Below, in pieces: positions 45,676-55,115 of a DNA stretch of 64,000 nucleotides. This DNA comes from Trichormus variabilis 0441 (GTDB taxonomy: Bacteria; Cyanobacteriota; Cyanobacteriia; Cyanobacteriales; Nostocaceae), in contig NZ_CP047242.1 in assembly GCF_009856605.1 (NCBI RefSeq), positions 5,894,501 to 5,958,500 on the forward strand, read 5' to 3'. The translations under genes and the position numbers were made by a program. How positions within the stretch are numbered: position 1 is the first letter of the stretch; each line of letters begins with the position of its first letter. The notes below the pieces were generated by a model. The model made no database searches and was not told the origin of the DNA. It saw only the letters and a program-made list of their open reading frames with translations.

Positions 45676-47136
45676 ATGACCCTAACGATTTACAATACCC
45701 TCACCCGCCGTCAAGAACCTTTGGAAACTGTAGAGCCAGGTAAGGTTAAGATGTATTGCTGCGGCGTGACAGTTTATGATTATTGCCATTTGGGTCATGC
45801 ACGTTCCTATATAGTTTGGGATACGATTCGGCGTTATTTGATTTGGCGTGGTTTTGAAGTTAAATACATCCAAAATTTTACCGATATTGACGATAAGATT
45901 CTTAACCGTGCCAAAGAACAAGGTTCAACAATGGCGGAGGTGTCAAACCGCTTTATTGATGCCTATTTTGCAGATATCCGCCGTTTAAATGTCCTGGATG
46001 CGGATGAATATCCCCGCGTCACTGAGCATATTCCCGAAATTCATCAATTAATCCAAATTCTGGAAGAAAAAGGTCTAGCTTACGCCGTTGGTGGGGATGT
46101 TTATTATCGCGTAGAACGCTTTCCCAGTTATGGCAAACTCTCTGGCCGGGAGTTGGAACAAATGCAGGCTGGTGCTAGCGGTCGGGTAGATGTGGAAGAC
46201 TCCGAACCAAAAAAGCAACATCCTTTTGATTTTGCCTTGTGGAAAGCAGCAAAACCAGGGGAACCAGCGTGGGATTCTCCTTGGGGTCAAGGTCGTCCGG
46301 GATGGCATATTGAATGCTCGGCGATGATTCGTTCTAAGCTAGGGGCAACTATTGATATTCATGGTGGTGGTGGAGATTTGATTTTTCCCCACCATGAAAA
46401 TGAAATTGCTCAGTCTGAAGCAGCTATGAATCAGCCATTGGCGCGTTATTGGACACATAATGGCATGGTGATGGTGAATGGTCAGAAAATGTCAAAATCT
46501 CTGGGTAATTTCATCACCATTCGAGAATTATTAGATGGGGTGGGTAGTTGGAAAGGCGACCCAGTAAACCCAATGGCTGTAAGATTGTTTGTCTTGCAGG
46601 CACATTACCGCAAGCCTCTAGATTTTACAGAAGAAGCGATCGCCAACGCCGAAAATAGCTGGAAAACCCTCAAGGAAGGTTTGCTCTTTGGCTATCAATA
46701 CGGTGAAAAGCTCGGTTGGGGTCAAGAATCCGCAATTATTCCCGAACTCGCCACCCGTTTTCAAGAATTAGGCGACGATGACTTTAACTTCTCCGGTGGC
46801 TTGGCGGTACTGTTTGAATTAGCCAAAGAACTCCGCCGCGAAGGTAATATCCTCGTCCACGAAGGAACCACCAAAACCCCCAGCGATGAACTCCAACGCC
46901 AATGGAATACCCTTGTCACATTAGGTAAAGTCTTGGGTTTAGAAGCAACACCAGATGATGAAACCCTGACACAACCAGGTCTAAGTGATACAGATATTGA
47001 AGCCCTAATTGAGCAAAGACAAGCAGCCAGAAAAAACAAGAACTTTAGCGAAAGCGATCGCATCCGTAATGAACTACAAGCACAAGGTGTAACCTTAATT
47101 GATAGCCCCCAAGGTACACGTTGGCATAGGAGTTAA
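45676..47136 (+). CDS. cysS: Cysteinyl-tRNA synthetase
   Basis: Charges tRNA(Cys) with cysteine. 486 residues, class Ia. The HIGH-type motif is C-H-L-G-H (37-41), the zinc ligands include C29, the Cys in H-I-E-C-S and the P-H-H-E-N-E cluster, and the KMSKS motif is Q-K-M-S-K-S-L-G-N. The anticodon-binding helical domain follows. All motifs are intact and length is typical. The ATG at 45676 is directly at M-T-L-T-I-Y-N-T-L, the common family start. Confidence 0.97.
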   Translation: MTLTIYNTLTRRQEPLETVEPGKVKMYCCGVTVYDYCHLGHARSYIVWDTIRRYLIWRGFEVKYIQNFTDIDDKILNRAKEQGSTMAEVSNRFIDAYFADIRRLNVLDADEYPRVTEHIPEIHQLIQILEEKGLAYAVGGDVYYRVERFPSYGKLSGRELEQMQAGASGRVDVEDSEPKKQHPFDFALWKAAKPGEPAWDSPWGQGRPGWHIECSAMIRSKLGATIDIHGGGGDLIFPHHENEIAQSEAAMNQPLARYWTHNGMVMVNGQKMSKSLGNFITIRELLDGVGSWKGDPVNPMAVRLFVLQAHYRKPLDFTEEAIANAENSWKTLKEGLLFGYQYGEKLGWGQESAIIPELATRFQELGDDDFNFSGGLAVLFELAKELRREGNILVHEGTTKTPSDELQRQWNTLVTLGKVLGLEATPDDETLTQPGLSDTDIEALIEQRQAARKNKNFSESDRIRNELQAQGVTLIDSPQGTRWHRS

Positions 47137-47137
47137 A

Positions 47138-47225
47138 GGGGACTGGGGACTGGGGACTGGGAAAGAGAAAATTCACCCAATACCTAATCCCCAATACCCA
47201 ATACCTAATCCCCAATACCCAATCC
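47138..47225. repeat. GGGGACT and CCCAATACC heptamer-type arrays
   Basis: Units GGGGACTGGGGACTGGGA (47139-47161), then TACCTAATCCCCAATACCCAA units up to the tldD start. Confidence 0.85.
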
Positions 47226-47243
47226 CTATTCCCTAATTTTGTT

Positions 47244-48680
47244 ATGTGGTCAGAATTAACAAAAGCGATCGCTAGTTTTAAAATACCTGCCGATTGGATC
47301 GGTATTCGGGTAGTAAAGGAAATTGCTGCTAACCATTATGTCCGTGATGGTTTACCTCAAAGCAACGGTAAATCAACCACAGTCGGAGCCATGTTAGAAG
47401 TTTTGGTGAATGGTTCCTTGGGTTATGCAGCTACCAACTCCCTAGAATTACCATCGTTGCAAGCGGCGGCTGAAATCGCCTATAAACAAGCACTAGCAGC
47501 CAGTCAGTGGGGCATATATCCTTTCCGTGAAACTGAACGCCCCAAAGTTGTGGGTGAATATAACTCCCCATTTTTAGAACCATTGGATGCTCTCAGTCCT
47601 GGGGAAATTAATGATTTGTTGGTGCGAATTTGCCACACCTTAAAAGTTGACGAAAAAATTGTCCAAACCACCGCCAGCGCCTCCACCAGTGAAAAACAGA
47701 GTTGGTTTGTCAGCAGCAACGGTTCTCAGGTATATCAAAAATTCTTGTCCATAGGTACTCATTATGGCGCGATCGCTCAAGATGGGGCGATCGTTCAACA
47801 ACGTAGCAATAACGGCTGGCAAGCACACTGTTACCAAGGTGGACTAGAACTGTTAAAACAAGACCACCTATGGCAAAGAGTACAGCAAATAGGCGAACAA
47901 GCCATAGAACTCTTAACCGCCGAAGAATGTCCAAGCACCCGCACCCATTTGGTTTTAGCCCCAGACCAAATGATGTTACAAATTCATGAAAGTGTAGGAC
48001 ATCCCTTAGAAATTGACAGAATTTTGGGCGATGAGCGTAACTATGCTGGTGGTAGCTTTGTCAACACCAGCGATTTTGGCAAACTAGTCTATGGTTCGCC
48101 ATTAATGAATATCACCTTTGACCCCACCGTTGCCGGCGAATATGCCAGCTATGGTTTTGATGATACAGGAGTAGTTGCCACAAGAGAATATGTCATCAAA
48201 GAAGGTGTATTAAAAAGGGGTCTAGGCAGTTTAGAAAGCCAAGCCAGAGCCAAAGTTCCAGGGGTAGCCTGCGCCCGCGCTTCCTCATGGAATCGACCAC
48301 CAATTGACCGCATGGCAAACTTAAACTTAGAACCAGGAAACGCTTCCTTTGATGAGATTATCAGGGATATAGAACACGGCGTGTATATGGAATCTAATCG
48401 TTCCTGGTCAATAGACGATCGCCGTTATAAATTTCAGTTTGGCTGTGAGTATGCCAAACTCATTGAAAATGGTAAGCTAACCAAAACCCTTCGTAATCCT
48501 AACTATCGAGCCACAACACCAGAATTTTGGCATAGCCTAGTACAAATCAGTGACGATGCTAACTGGCAAATTTACGGTACACCTTTCTGTGGTAAAGGCG
48601 AACCAAATCAATCTATTTGGGTAGGACATGGTTCACCTGTTTGTGTATTTGCTGATGTAGAAGTTTTTGGGGGAGGATAA
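47244..48680 (+). CDS. tldD: TldD-type metalloprotease subunit
   Basis: Catalytic partner of the TldD/TldE protease that, in other bacteria, processes modified peptides and unfolded polypeptides. The 478 residues include the zinc motif H248-E-S-V-G-H253 (H-E-x3-H). Also present are N-L-N-L-E-P-G-N-A-S and the C-terminal G-K-G-E-P-N-Q-S-I-W-V-G-H-G-S-P, typical for TldD. The family needs TldE, which is the next gene on the same strand. Both are soluble. Confidence 0.93.
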   Translation: MWSELTKAIASFKIPADWIGIRVVKEIAANHYVRDGLPQSNGKSTTVGAMLEVLVNGSLGYAATNSLELPSLQAAAEIAYKQALAASQWGIYPFRETERPKVVGEYNSPFLEPLDALSPGEINDLLVRICHTLKVDEKIVQTTASASTSEKQSWFVSSNGSQVYQKFLSIGTHYGAIAQDGAIVQQRSNNGWQAHCYQGGLELLKQDHLWQRVQQIGEQAIELLTAEECPSTRTHLVLAPDQMMLQIHESVGHPLEIDRILGDERNYAGGSFVNTSDFGKLVYGSPLMNITFDPTVAGEYASYGFDDTGVVATREYVIKEGVLKRGLGSLESQARAKVPGVACARASSWNRPPIDRMANLNLEPGNASFDEIIRDIEHGVYMESNRSWSIDDRRYKFQFGCEYAKLIENGKLTKTLRNPNYRATTPEFWHSLVQISDDANWQIYGTPFCGKGEPNQSIWVGHGSPVCVFADVEVFGGG

Positions 48681-48750
48681 TCAATTCAAAATTCAAAATT
48701 CAAAATTCAAAATACCCTACGGGAAGCTAAAGCTACAAAATTCAAAATTT
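48681..48750. repeat. AATTCAAA array with an inserted CCCTACGGGAAGC segment
   Basis: Four AATTCAAA units, then CCCTACGGGAAGCTAAAGC, then more AATTCAAA. Same composite as 32481-32538 in the opposite orientation. It fills the gap between tldD and pmbA and keeps an open frame. Confidence 0.8.
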
Positions 48751-48780
48751 CATGTTGCCCTCTATTCCTTTTTGATATCC

Positions 48781-50127
48781 ATGAAAATTGAGGAAGTATC
48801 TACTTTAGAATTTAGTTTTAATCAACTATTAGAAACTCTCCTAGTTAAAAAATTAGAAAATGAACAATTCACTGTGAAACTTAGCAGTGAACGTAGTCAA
48901 TTTACTCGCTTTAATCAAGCCAAAGTTCGCCAAACTGGTTTTGTGGCTGATGGTTGGATTGAACTAACTCTGATGACAGACCAGCGCAGCAGTTTTCGTC
49001 AGTTTCCTTTTACTGGAAATTGGGAGAAAGACTGGCAATCAGCATATCAAGCTTTACAAGAACTGCGGGATGAATTGCCTTTATTACCAGTTGATCCTTA
49101 TCTAGTTTTACCATCAGGAAATAATACTAGTCGGGAAACCCATATAGGTAATATATTGCCAGCAGAGGCAGTAGTAACGAATGTATTAGAACAAGTTAGG
49201 GAGTTAGATTTTACTGGTATCTATGCTGGGGGTTTAGTTATCAGAGCTTATGGCGATTCTAGTGGACAAAAACATTGGTTTGCTACTGATTCCTTCACTT
49301 TAGATTATTCCTTATTTATCAGTTCTGGACAAGCTGTTAAAGGTACATTTGCTGGAAGTAATTGGGATCAAGAAGCTTATTCTGTCAAAATCAACGAAGG
49401 GAAACAGCAATTAAAACTGCTAGCAAATCGAGCTAAAGAAGTACCAAAAGGACAATACAAAACTTATTTTGCCCCGGCGGCTGTTGCTGATTTATTAAGT
49501 ATGCTTTCTTGGGGTGCAGTCAGTGAAGCAGATATCCAACAAGGTAATAGTGCATTAGCCATCTTGTCACGCCAAGATAAACAACTTTCCCCTAAATTTA
49601 GTTTGAGAGAAAACTTCCAACTGGGTTTAGTACCGCGATTTAATCAACTGGGGGAAATGGCTGCACCAGAATTATCAATAATTGACAAAGGAATTTTAGT
49701 AAATACCTTAGTTAATTCGCGGACTGCTAAAGAATATCAAAAAATTGCCAACGGTGCGAACAGTTCGGAAACCTTACGTGCGCCAGAGGTGATACCAGGG
49801 AATTTAACTTATGAGCAAATTCTCCCCAGTTTAGATACAGGCTTATATGTATCAAATTTGCATTACTTGAACTGGAGCGATCGCCCCACAGGTAGAATTA
49901 CAGGTATGACCCGTTACGCCTGTTTTTGGATAGAAAACGGTGAGATTATCGCCCCCATTGAAAACTTACGCTTTGATGAAAGCCTCTATCGTTTTTGGGG
50001 AGAAAATTTAATAGACTTTACCAACATTCAAGAATTCATTCCTGAAGTAGGAACCTACGAGAGTCGTCAACTAGGAGGTAGTCTGGTTCCTGGAATGCTG
50101 GTCAATGATTTTACTTACACCTTGTAG
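48781..50127 (+). CDS. pmbA: TldE/PmbA-type subunit
   Basis: With the ATG at 48781 the protein is 448 residues (M-K-I-E-E-V-S-T-L-E-F). It has the TldE fold but no H-E-x3-H motif, as expected for the non-catalytic subunit. Family blocks are N-R-A-K-E-V-P-K-G-Q-Y-K-T-Y-F-A-P, then I-D-K-G-I-L-V-N-T-L, and the ending L-R-F-D-E-S-L-Y-R-F. An upstream ATG at 48667 would add 38 residues made from AATTCAAA repeats and is unlikely. It follows tldD by 100 bp and should be co-expressed. Confidence 0.9.
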   Translation: MKIEEVSTLEFSFNQLLETLLVKKLENEQFTVKLSSERSQFTRFNQAKVRQTGFVADGWIELTLMTDQRSSFRQFPFTGNWEKDWQSAYQALQELRDELPLLPVDPYLVLPSGNNTSRETHIGNILPAEAVVTNVLEQVRELDFTGIYAGGLVIRAYGDSSGQKHWFATDSFTLDYSLFISSGQAVKGTFAGSNWDQEAYSVKINEGKQQLKLLANRAKEVPKGQYKTYFAPAAVADLLSMLSWGAVSEADIQQGNSALAILSRQDKQLSPKFSLRENFQLGLVPRFNQLGEMAAPELSIIDKGILVNTLVNSRTAKEYQKIANGANSSETLRAPEVIPGNLTYEQILPSLDTGLYVSNLHYLNWSDRPTGRITGMTRYACFWIENGEIIAPIENLRFDESLYRFWGENLIDFTNIQEFIPEVGTYESRQLGGSLVPGMLVNDFTYTL

Positions 50128-50386
50128 CCATATTCATCTATCAAACTGAATCACTATATTTAGGCTGTTGTAACCATTGCCTATATATGATCATTTGTTT
50201 TAAATAGACGGCTCTTATGGTGGTAATAAGCTAATAGACGATATCAATTTACAATCAATTAGTTTGTATTAATCTTGTATGAAACTTGCTTAAATTGTTC
50301 TTTGGTAATAGAGTTTATCCCTTGTACTTGGGAAGAATGAGAGGAACGACGTGTCGTAATACCTACTCAATATTCAACCTATTGTC

Positions 50387-51793
50387 ATGCTAACTCCACT
50401 TTCAAAAAAAACGGCGATTTCGTTACCCAATCAACCACTCCAGCAAGAAAATATTAACCTGAAACTGATTGTAGAAGGGATTGCATCTCAGGTTGGTGAA
50501 GCCTTCTTCCAAGCTTGCGCTCATTACTTGGCTGAGGTACTCCAGATTCAGTATGCTTTGATTGCAGAGTTTATTGATGATGAACAGCCACGAGCTAGAG
50601 TTTTGGCATTTTGGAAAGGAGAGGAATTTGGCCCCAATTTTGAATACGATCTGGCTGGAACTCCTTGCGGCGTTCTTTATCAAGAAGGTCTTCAGATTTA
50701 CCCCGATTGTATCCAAAAAAAGTTTCCTGATGACCTAGATTTAGTTAACTTAAATGCGGAAAGCTATCTAGGCGTTCCAATTTTAGATCCTCAGGGTAAA
50801 CCTCTTGGACATATTGCTGGCTTACATATTAAACCATTAGAACGCAGTTACGAAGAACAAGAGGCTATTTTAAAAATATTTGCTGCTCGATCCGCAGCAG
50901 AGATTGAGCGCCAATTAGCAGAAAAAGCACTTAAACAGCAAAATATTCACTTAGAACAAACTCTCAAAGAGCTACATAAAACCCAAATACAACTGATTCA
51001 GGCAGAAAGAATGTCTAGTTTAGGACATCTTGTCGCAGGTATTGCTCATGAGATCAATAATCCCATTGGATTCATTTATAGCAACATTACCCATACTAGA
51101 GAATTTATAAATATTCTTTTAGAACTGATTGTGGCATATCAATTAGAATATCCTAATCCTTCTATCTCCCTGCAACAGAAAATTAAAGAAGCCGACATAG
51201 AATTTTTACAAAAAGATGTTGCTAAAATGCTTAAGTCTATGGAAACGGGAAGCGATCGCATTCGGGATATCGTCCTGAGTTTACGCAATTTCTCTCGTCT
51301 TGATGAATCAAGCAAAAAATCAATTGATCTGCATGAAGGGATAGAAAGTACTTTGCTAATTCTGCAACATCGACTGCAAGCTAATGAGCTTTTACCACAG
51401 ATCCAAATAATTAAAAAATACCAGCCACTTCCTAAAGTCAATTGCCATGCTAGCCAGATAAATCAGGTATTTATGAACATTTTGAGTAATGCAATCGATG
51501 CTTTACAGTCTGCCTCTAATACAATTACTCAGCCAAGAATTGAAATTAAAACAGAAGTAATTTTTCCAGAAAATACAGTCAGAATTTCTATTAGTGATAA
51601 TGGAATTGGTATAGATGAGATATCAATATCCCACATTTTCGATCCTTTTTTCACCACTAAACCCGTTGGCTCTGGTACTGGTTTAGGACTTTCTATCGCC
51701 TATCAAATTGTAGTTGAGCAGCATCGCGGAAAATTAAACTGTATTTCTACCCCAGGACAGGACACGAAATTTGAAATAGAAATACCTATGTAA
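50387..51793 (+). CDS. GAF-domain histidine kinase
   Basis: A 468-residue soluble two-component sensor. It contains a GAF domain at about residues 25-175 (with C-G-V-L-Y-Q-E-G-L and S-Y-L-G-V-P-I-L) and a coiled coil at about 176-208. The dimerisation/phosphoacceptor helix has H221 in A-G-I-A-H-E-I-N-N-P-I. The ATPase domain follows, with N box N-I-L-S-N-A-I-D-A-L, G1 D-N-G-I-G-I and G2 G-S-G-T-G-L-G-L. All catalytic parts are intact. No membrane span. The GAF ligand is unknown. Lies upstream of an STAS protein and a REC-PP2C protein, which may act in the same signalling path. Confidence 0.92.
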   Translation: MLTPLSKKTAISLPNQPLQQENINLKLIVEGIASQVGEAFFQACAHYLAEVLQIQYALIAEFIDDEQPRARVLAFWKGEEFGPNFEYDLAGTPCGVLYQEGLQIYPDCIQKKFPDDLDLVNLNAESYLGVPILDPQGKPLGHIAGLHIKPLERSYEEQEAILKIFAARSAAEIERQLAEKALKQQNIHLEQTLKELHKTQIQLIQAERMSSLGHLVAGIAHEINNPIGFIYSNITHTREFINILLELIVAYQLEYPNPSISLQQKIKEADIEFLQKDVAKMLKSMETGSDRIRDIVLSLRNFSRLDESSKKSIDLHEGIESTLLILQHRLQANELLPQIQIIKKYQPLPKVNCHASQINQVFMNILSNAIDALQSASNTITQPRIEIKTEVIFPENTVRISISDNGIGIDEISISHIFDPFFTTKPVGSGTGLGLSIAYQIVVEQHRGKLNCISTPGQDTKFEIEIPM

Positions 51794-52073
51794 AGGAAAT
51801 AAGATTCAGCGACTAGGTAGAACAGGGTAAATAATTAAAGTTTTGTAGTATGCTCTTGCGCTTAAGCGAGTCCTTGCTAATTTTATACAGAGTTTTACGC
51901 GCAACATTTTTATCGACACGCTATGGAAACGCAGAGAGAACTTTAGTTCTCAAAAAAGGACTAAAGTCCTTACTACAAAACTAATCCTAGTGTTTTTACA
52001 TTACTTAATATAGGTTTTTCAAGTCGTTCTACTTATTAGACAACATCAAAGATAAGAAAAGAAAAACAGAGCT

Positions 52074-52175
52074 GTGGGCTACGGTGAGGGCTGGCTAATC
52101 GCCCGTTTGATAGTTTCTGCTGGCATAATTGTCTTTATAGCCTTTTTTATCCTAGTGAAGTATAAACGACAATAA
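52074..52175 (+). CDS. Possible 33-residue single-span membrane protein
   Basis: Reads M(GTG)-G-Y-G-E-G-W-L-I-A-R-L-I-V-S-A, then a hydrophobic stretch, and ends with K-Y-K-R-Q. This is a cytosolic or stromal short N-terminus, one span and a basic tail, as in small photosynthetic or respiratory membrane subunits. The start is a GTG without a clear Shine-Dalgarno. No family was recognised. The likelihood of this being a gene is moderate at best. Confidence 0.35.
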   Translation: MGYGEGWLIARLIVSAGIIVFIAFFILVKYKRQ

Positions 52176-52210
52176 TTAAACGCAGATGGACACAGATAGA
52201 CGCGGATAAA

Positions 52211-52241
52211 TTTGTACCTCAGCAGACTAGGAAACGCTATA
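52211..52241 (+). repeat. 31-bp dispersed repeat end
   Basis: TTTGTACCTCAGCAGACTAGG followed by AAACGCTATA. It matches, apart from a 3-base insert, the right end of the element at 61378-61545. Confidence 0.75.
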
Positions 52242-52644
52242 TTGCATTGAGGGTTAAGTTAAATTGCAGCTTAAATTACAATTTTGCCAAACTGATTAGC
52301 TAATTTTTATAATGTATATTGTGTGAGAATATTGTTTGATAAATTTGCAAAAAAATTAGTCTTTTGGGTACAAGATATACAAAATAATATTGAGGAATTA
52401 GGCTATCTTCATATCTCTTACCTCAATCTTATTTCCTAAATCAGGTTCATAATTATATGAAGATAAATTCAAAATCTAGATTTATTGATTGAGGTAAAAT
52501 CGACTTGTCTTGTGGTTACAAATGGAGTCTATAAGCAATAAGTAAGCCTCTTGAGGTGCATCTGTTTCACTAAAATTGTGTGTGTTGCTATATAATATTG
52601 GCAAATTTAGTACATCCTTTTACAGTAAATTAGTCAAAAACACT

Positions 52645-52971
52645 ATGAATCAGCAAGTACAAGTTATTAAACTCAGTGGAATTATCAATACGGCAAATTC
52701 ACAGGAACTGCGAGAAGAGATTACCCATCTCCTGAATAGCGGCACAAAAATTGTTTTAGTTGATTGTCAGGATGTGATTTTTATGGATAGTTCCGCCTTG
52801 GGAGCTTTAGTGTTAGCTTTTAAAACATTGAGAGCAGCAGGGACAAAATTATTTCTCTGTTCGATTAATGAACAGGTAAGAATATTATTTGAGTTGACTG
52901 GTATGGATAAGGTATTTGAAATATTTAATAATCAAGATGAATTTAATCAAATTATACTGGCGAATAGTTAG
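52645..52971 (+). CDS. STAS-domain anti-anti-sigma-like protein
   Basis: A 108-residue SpoIIAA/RsbV-type protein, a single STAS domain. The phosphoacceptor loop reads V-I-F-M-D-S-S-A-L-G-A-L. D-S-S is the usual site where the kinase phosphorylates the second Ser. I chose the ATG at 52645 (M-N-Q-Q-V-Q-V-I-K-L-S-G). The ATG at 52576 would add 23 residues, mostly hydrophobic or aromatic, upstream of the STAS fold. The stop overlaps the convergent REC-PP2C gene by 4 bases. It should be the substrate switched by that phosphatase. Confidence 0.88.
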   Translation: MNQQVQVIKLSGIINTANSQELREEITHLLNSGTKIVLVDCQDVIFMDSSALGALVLAFKTLRAAGTKLFLCSINEQVRILFELTGMDKVFEIFNNQDEFNQIILANS

Positions 52972-54110
52972 TCAAACTTAACTTGTAGGATTGATAAATC
53001 ATCTTCAAACGTATCTTTGGGGTTCAAAGCGGTCAGGCAATTTAAGATTTGATCAAGTTGATAATCATCATTATGATGTACGCTAGCGAGTATCTGAATG
53101 AAAGCATCTAAACTCCAAATTTTGCCATCTGATTTAGTAATTTCATAAGCGCCATCACTGAAGATATACAAACTGCTCAATTTTTCGACATCGCAATAAG
53201 CATCAACATATTGTGCTTCTGGAAACATACCAACGGGCATTCCTGGGGTTCTTAAAATTTGCACTTCCGTACTAGCTGGTGATGTTCCAGATATCAAAAT
53301 TGCAGGTGGATGACCAGCGCTAGCATAGGTTAGCTGTCGTTTGATGCGGTGATAAACACCATACCAGATAGTGAAGTATTTATCATTTTGATAATTCATC
53401 TGGAAGGTTTCATTAAGATTTTTCAGTACATCGCTGGGTTGATAATAATTGAGATTTTTCAGGGCGCGAGAACGCAGTAAATTAAGAACAGAAATTGAAG
53501 GGAGAGCAGCTTTTAATCCATGTCCGGCTGTATCTAGTAGATATAATGCCAAGCAATCGTCATCCAGCCAGTAATAGTCAAAACAATCACCACCGAGTTG
53601 ACGAGAGGGGATGAATCGAGAATTGATGCTGATGGGTTCATTTAGAGGTTCTGGTAGAAGCGATCGCACATATTCGGCGGCTTCTGCTAGTTCTTCTTCT
53701 AATAGCAGCTTTTGAGTCCGCAAATCTCGACTTAATTGATGCAGTCGCAATCCGGCTCTTACCCTTGCTTGCAGTTCATTTTGCTCAATCGGCTTGGTGA
53801 TAAAATCATCGGCACCAGCATCTAAACCTTTAACGCGATCGGCTACAGAGTCTAAAGAGGTGAGCAAGATAAAAAATGTAGTGGATAGATTCGGATTTGT
53901 CTTGATGCGATGGCAAACCTCCAAACCATTTAAGCCAGGCATGATCCAATCACAAATAATTAGTGCTGGGCGACTAGTTAATGCTTGAGTAATTCCTTCT
54001 TCACCATTACTCGCAGTAACTATTTGATAACCCTGTTTTTGTAAAATTCTTTTTAGTAATGTTTGAATTGATATATCATCATCAATTATCAAAATTTGAA
54101 ACATAGTCAA
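52968..54110 (-). CDS. Response regulator with PP2C-type (RsbU/SpoIIE) phosphatase domain
   Basis: A 380-residue two-domain protein. The receiver is at about residues 3-125, with D10-D12, phosphoacceptor D54 in I-I-C-D-W-I-M-P-G and K106-like Lys in F-I-T-K-P-I-E. A helical linker and the SpoIIE-type PP2C domain follow, with Q-L-G-G-D-C-F-D-Y, L-D-T-A-G-H-G-L-K-A and S-A-G-H-P-P-A, ending F-E-D-D-L-S-I-L. The metal-binding Asp residues are present. Phosphorylation of D54 would set the phosphatase activity on a partner such as the convergent STAS protein. Confidence 0.93.
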   Translation of the reverse strand: MTMFQILIIDDDISIQTLLKRILQKQGYQIVTASNGEEGITQALTSRPALIICDWIMPGLNGLEVCHRIKTNPNLSTTFFILLTSLDSVADRVKGLDAGADDFITKPIEQNELQARVRAGLRLHQLSRDLRTQKLLLEEELAEAAEYVRSLLPEPLNEPISINSRFIPSRQLGGDCFDYYWLDDDCLALYLLDTAGHGLKAALPSISVLNLLRSRALKNLNYYQPSDVLKNLNETFQMNYQNDKYFTIWYGVYHRIKRQLTYASAGHPPAILISGTSPASTEVQILRTPGMPVGMFPEAQYVDAYCDVEKLSSLYIFSDGAYEITKSDGKIWSLDAFIQILASVHHNDDYQLDQILNCLTALNPKDTFEDDLSILQVKFD

Positions 54111-54145
54111 TAGTCATTGGTCATTGGTTATTGGTCATTGGTCGT
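54105..54145. repeat. TCATTGG heptamer array
   Basis: Units GTCATTGGTCATTGGTTATTGG in the gap between the DUF1350 gene and the REC-PP2C gene. Confidence 0.8.
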
Positions 54146-54184
54146 GAGAGATATACTATAGTATTCCCTCCTTCCTTTTGCCTC

Positions 54185-54952
54185 CTACGGTGGTGAAAGA
54201 GGATTTAACCACAAGAGGATGGCACGATTTAGCTGATTTAAGTCACGATAGACTTCTTGTTTGAACCACTGCCCTAACGCATCAAAGGGGGTGAATGATG
54301 ACCCTGTTTGCCATTTGACATCTTGACCTAAGGGTGTAGTGTGTGTTCCTGGTAAAGTCTGGGCTGTCACCATTTCTGGAAAGCGTACTTGTAAGATTTT
54401 GGTTAAAGCTGCTGATTGATCCAGGTTATCGTTATTAAATTTGATTAATAAGTTGCGCCGGATATTGTAACTTTCCTGCACGAGTTTGTTTGTTTCCAAA
54501 GGCGAGGGAGTAAATTCGATCGCCAAAGTAGTATTGAACTGTTCCACTAAGGGTATAGCATCCTTAGCGGCATAGTTGTTGAAAGAGATTAAAATATTAC
54601 CCGCCCGTTCCACAGGGAAAAGACTGCCAATAAGTAAATGGAGTTTACACCCCATGCTATGCCCGATTCCGTAGGTAGGTAAGTAGAGCTTGCGTAATGC
54701 CCCAGAATCATGCAATCTCTCTATTGTGCGTTCAAAGTTTAATAGCACAGAGTTGGCGATCGCAATATGATCCAAAGTATTTACAAAGGGCGTGGCAATC
54801 ACTACATACCCTTTATTACCCAACTGTTCTAGTAGCCAACGATATGTCAGATGGGGGGCTGTGGCAACAAACGCACCTCCCAAGAAATGAATGATCCCGA
54901 CTGGATTACGGGGGACAAGCACCCAGTTACCTCTAATTTCTTTCCAATCCAT
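54185..54952 (-). CDS. DUF1350 family alpha/beta-hydrolase-like protein
   Basis: A 255-residue protein of DUF1350, found in cyanobacteria and plastids. The alpha/beta-hydrolase nucleophile elbow is G-I-G-H-S-M-G (S99), preceded by F-L-G-G-A-F-V-A, which would form the oxyanion side. The start is W-K-E-I-R-G-N-W-V-L-V-P. A candidate Asp and a His near T-L-P-G-T-H-T-T-P complete the triad. No signal peptide. The substrate is unknown. Confidence 0.9.
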   Translation of the reverse strand: MDWKEIRGNWVLVPRNPVGIIHFLGGAFVATAPHLTYRWLLEQLGNKGYVVIATPFVNTLDHIAIANSVLLNFERTIERLHDSGALRKLYLPTYGIGHSMGCKLHLLIGSLFPVERAGNILISFNNYAAKDAIPLVEQFNTTLAIEFTPSPLETNKLVQESYNIRRNLLIKFNNDNLDQSAALTKILQVRFPEMVTAQTLPGTHTTPLGQDVKWQTGSSFTPFDALGQWFKQEVYRDLNQLNRAILLWLNPLSPP

Positions 54953-55115
54953 CCCTGTAGGCGATCGCTTAATTTACACTTCTTTATGTTAGACCCTGGA
55001 TTAGTCATTTTCCAACCAGAACCCCATCAGCAATTACCACAACAAGAATATTAATATTTCTCTCATTACTTCCAATACTGCTTGGATAAAACAATCTCAA
55101 GACTTTTGTCACATT

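Larger units (their letters stand above)
51794..52644. other. Long AT-rich region with repeats and a possible tiny gene
   Basis: 851 bp. It contains a hairpin with ACTTTAGT/ACTAAAGT arms (51939-51967), a possible 33-codon membrane-peptide frame (52074-52175), a dispersed repeat (52211-52241), and a long AT-rich leader upstream of the STAS gene. No larger gene is supported. Confidence 0.6.

Noticed and set aside
48667..48780. Upstream extension of pmbA
   Set aside because: The extra residues would be coded by AATTCAAA repeats. The family homology begins at the ATG at 48781.
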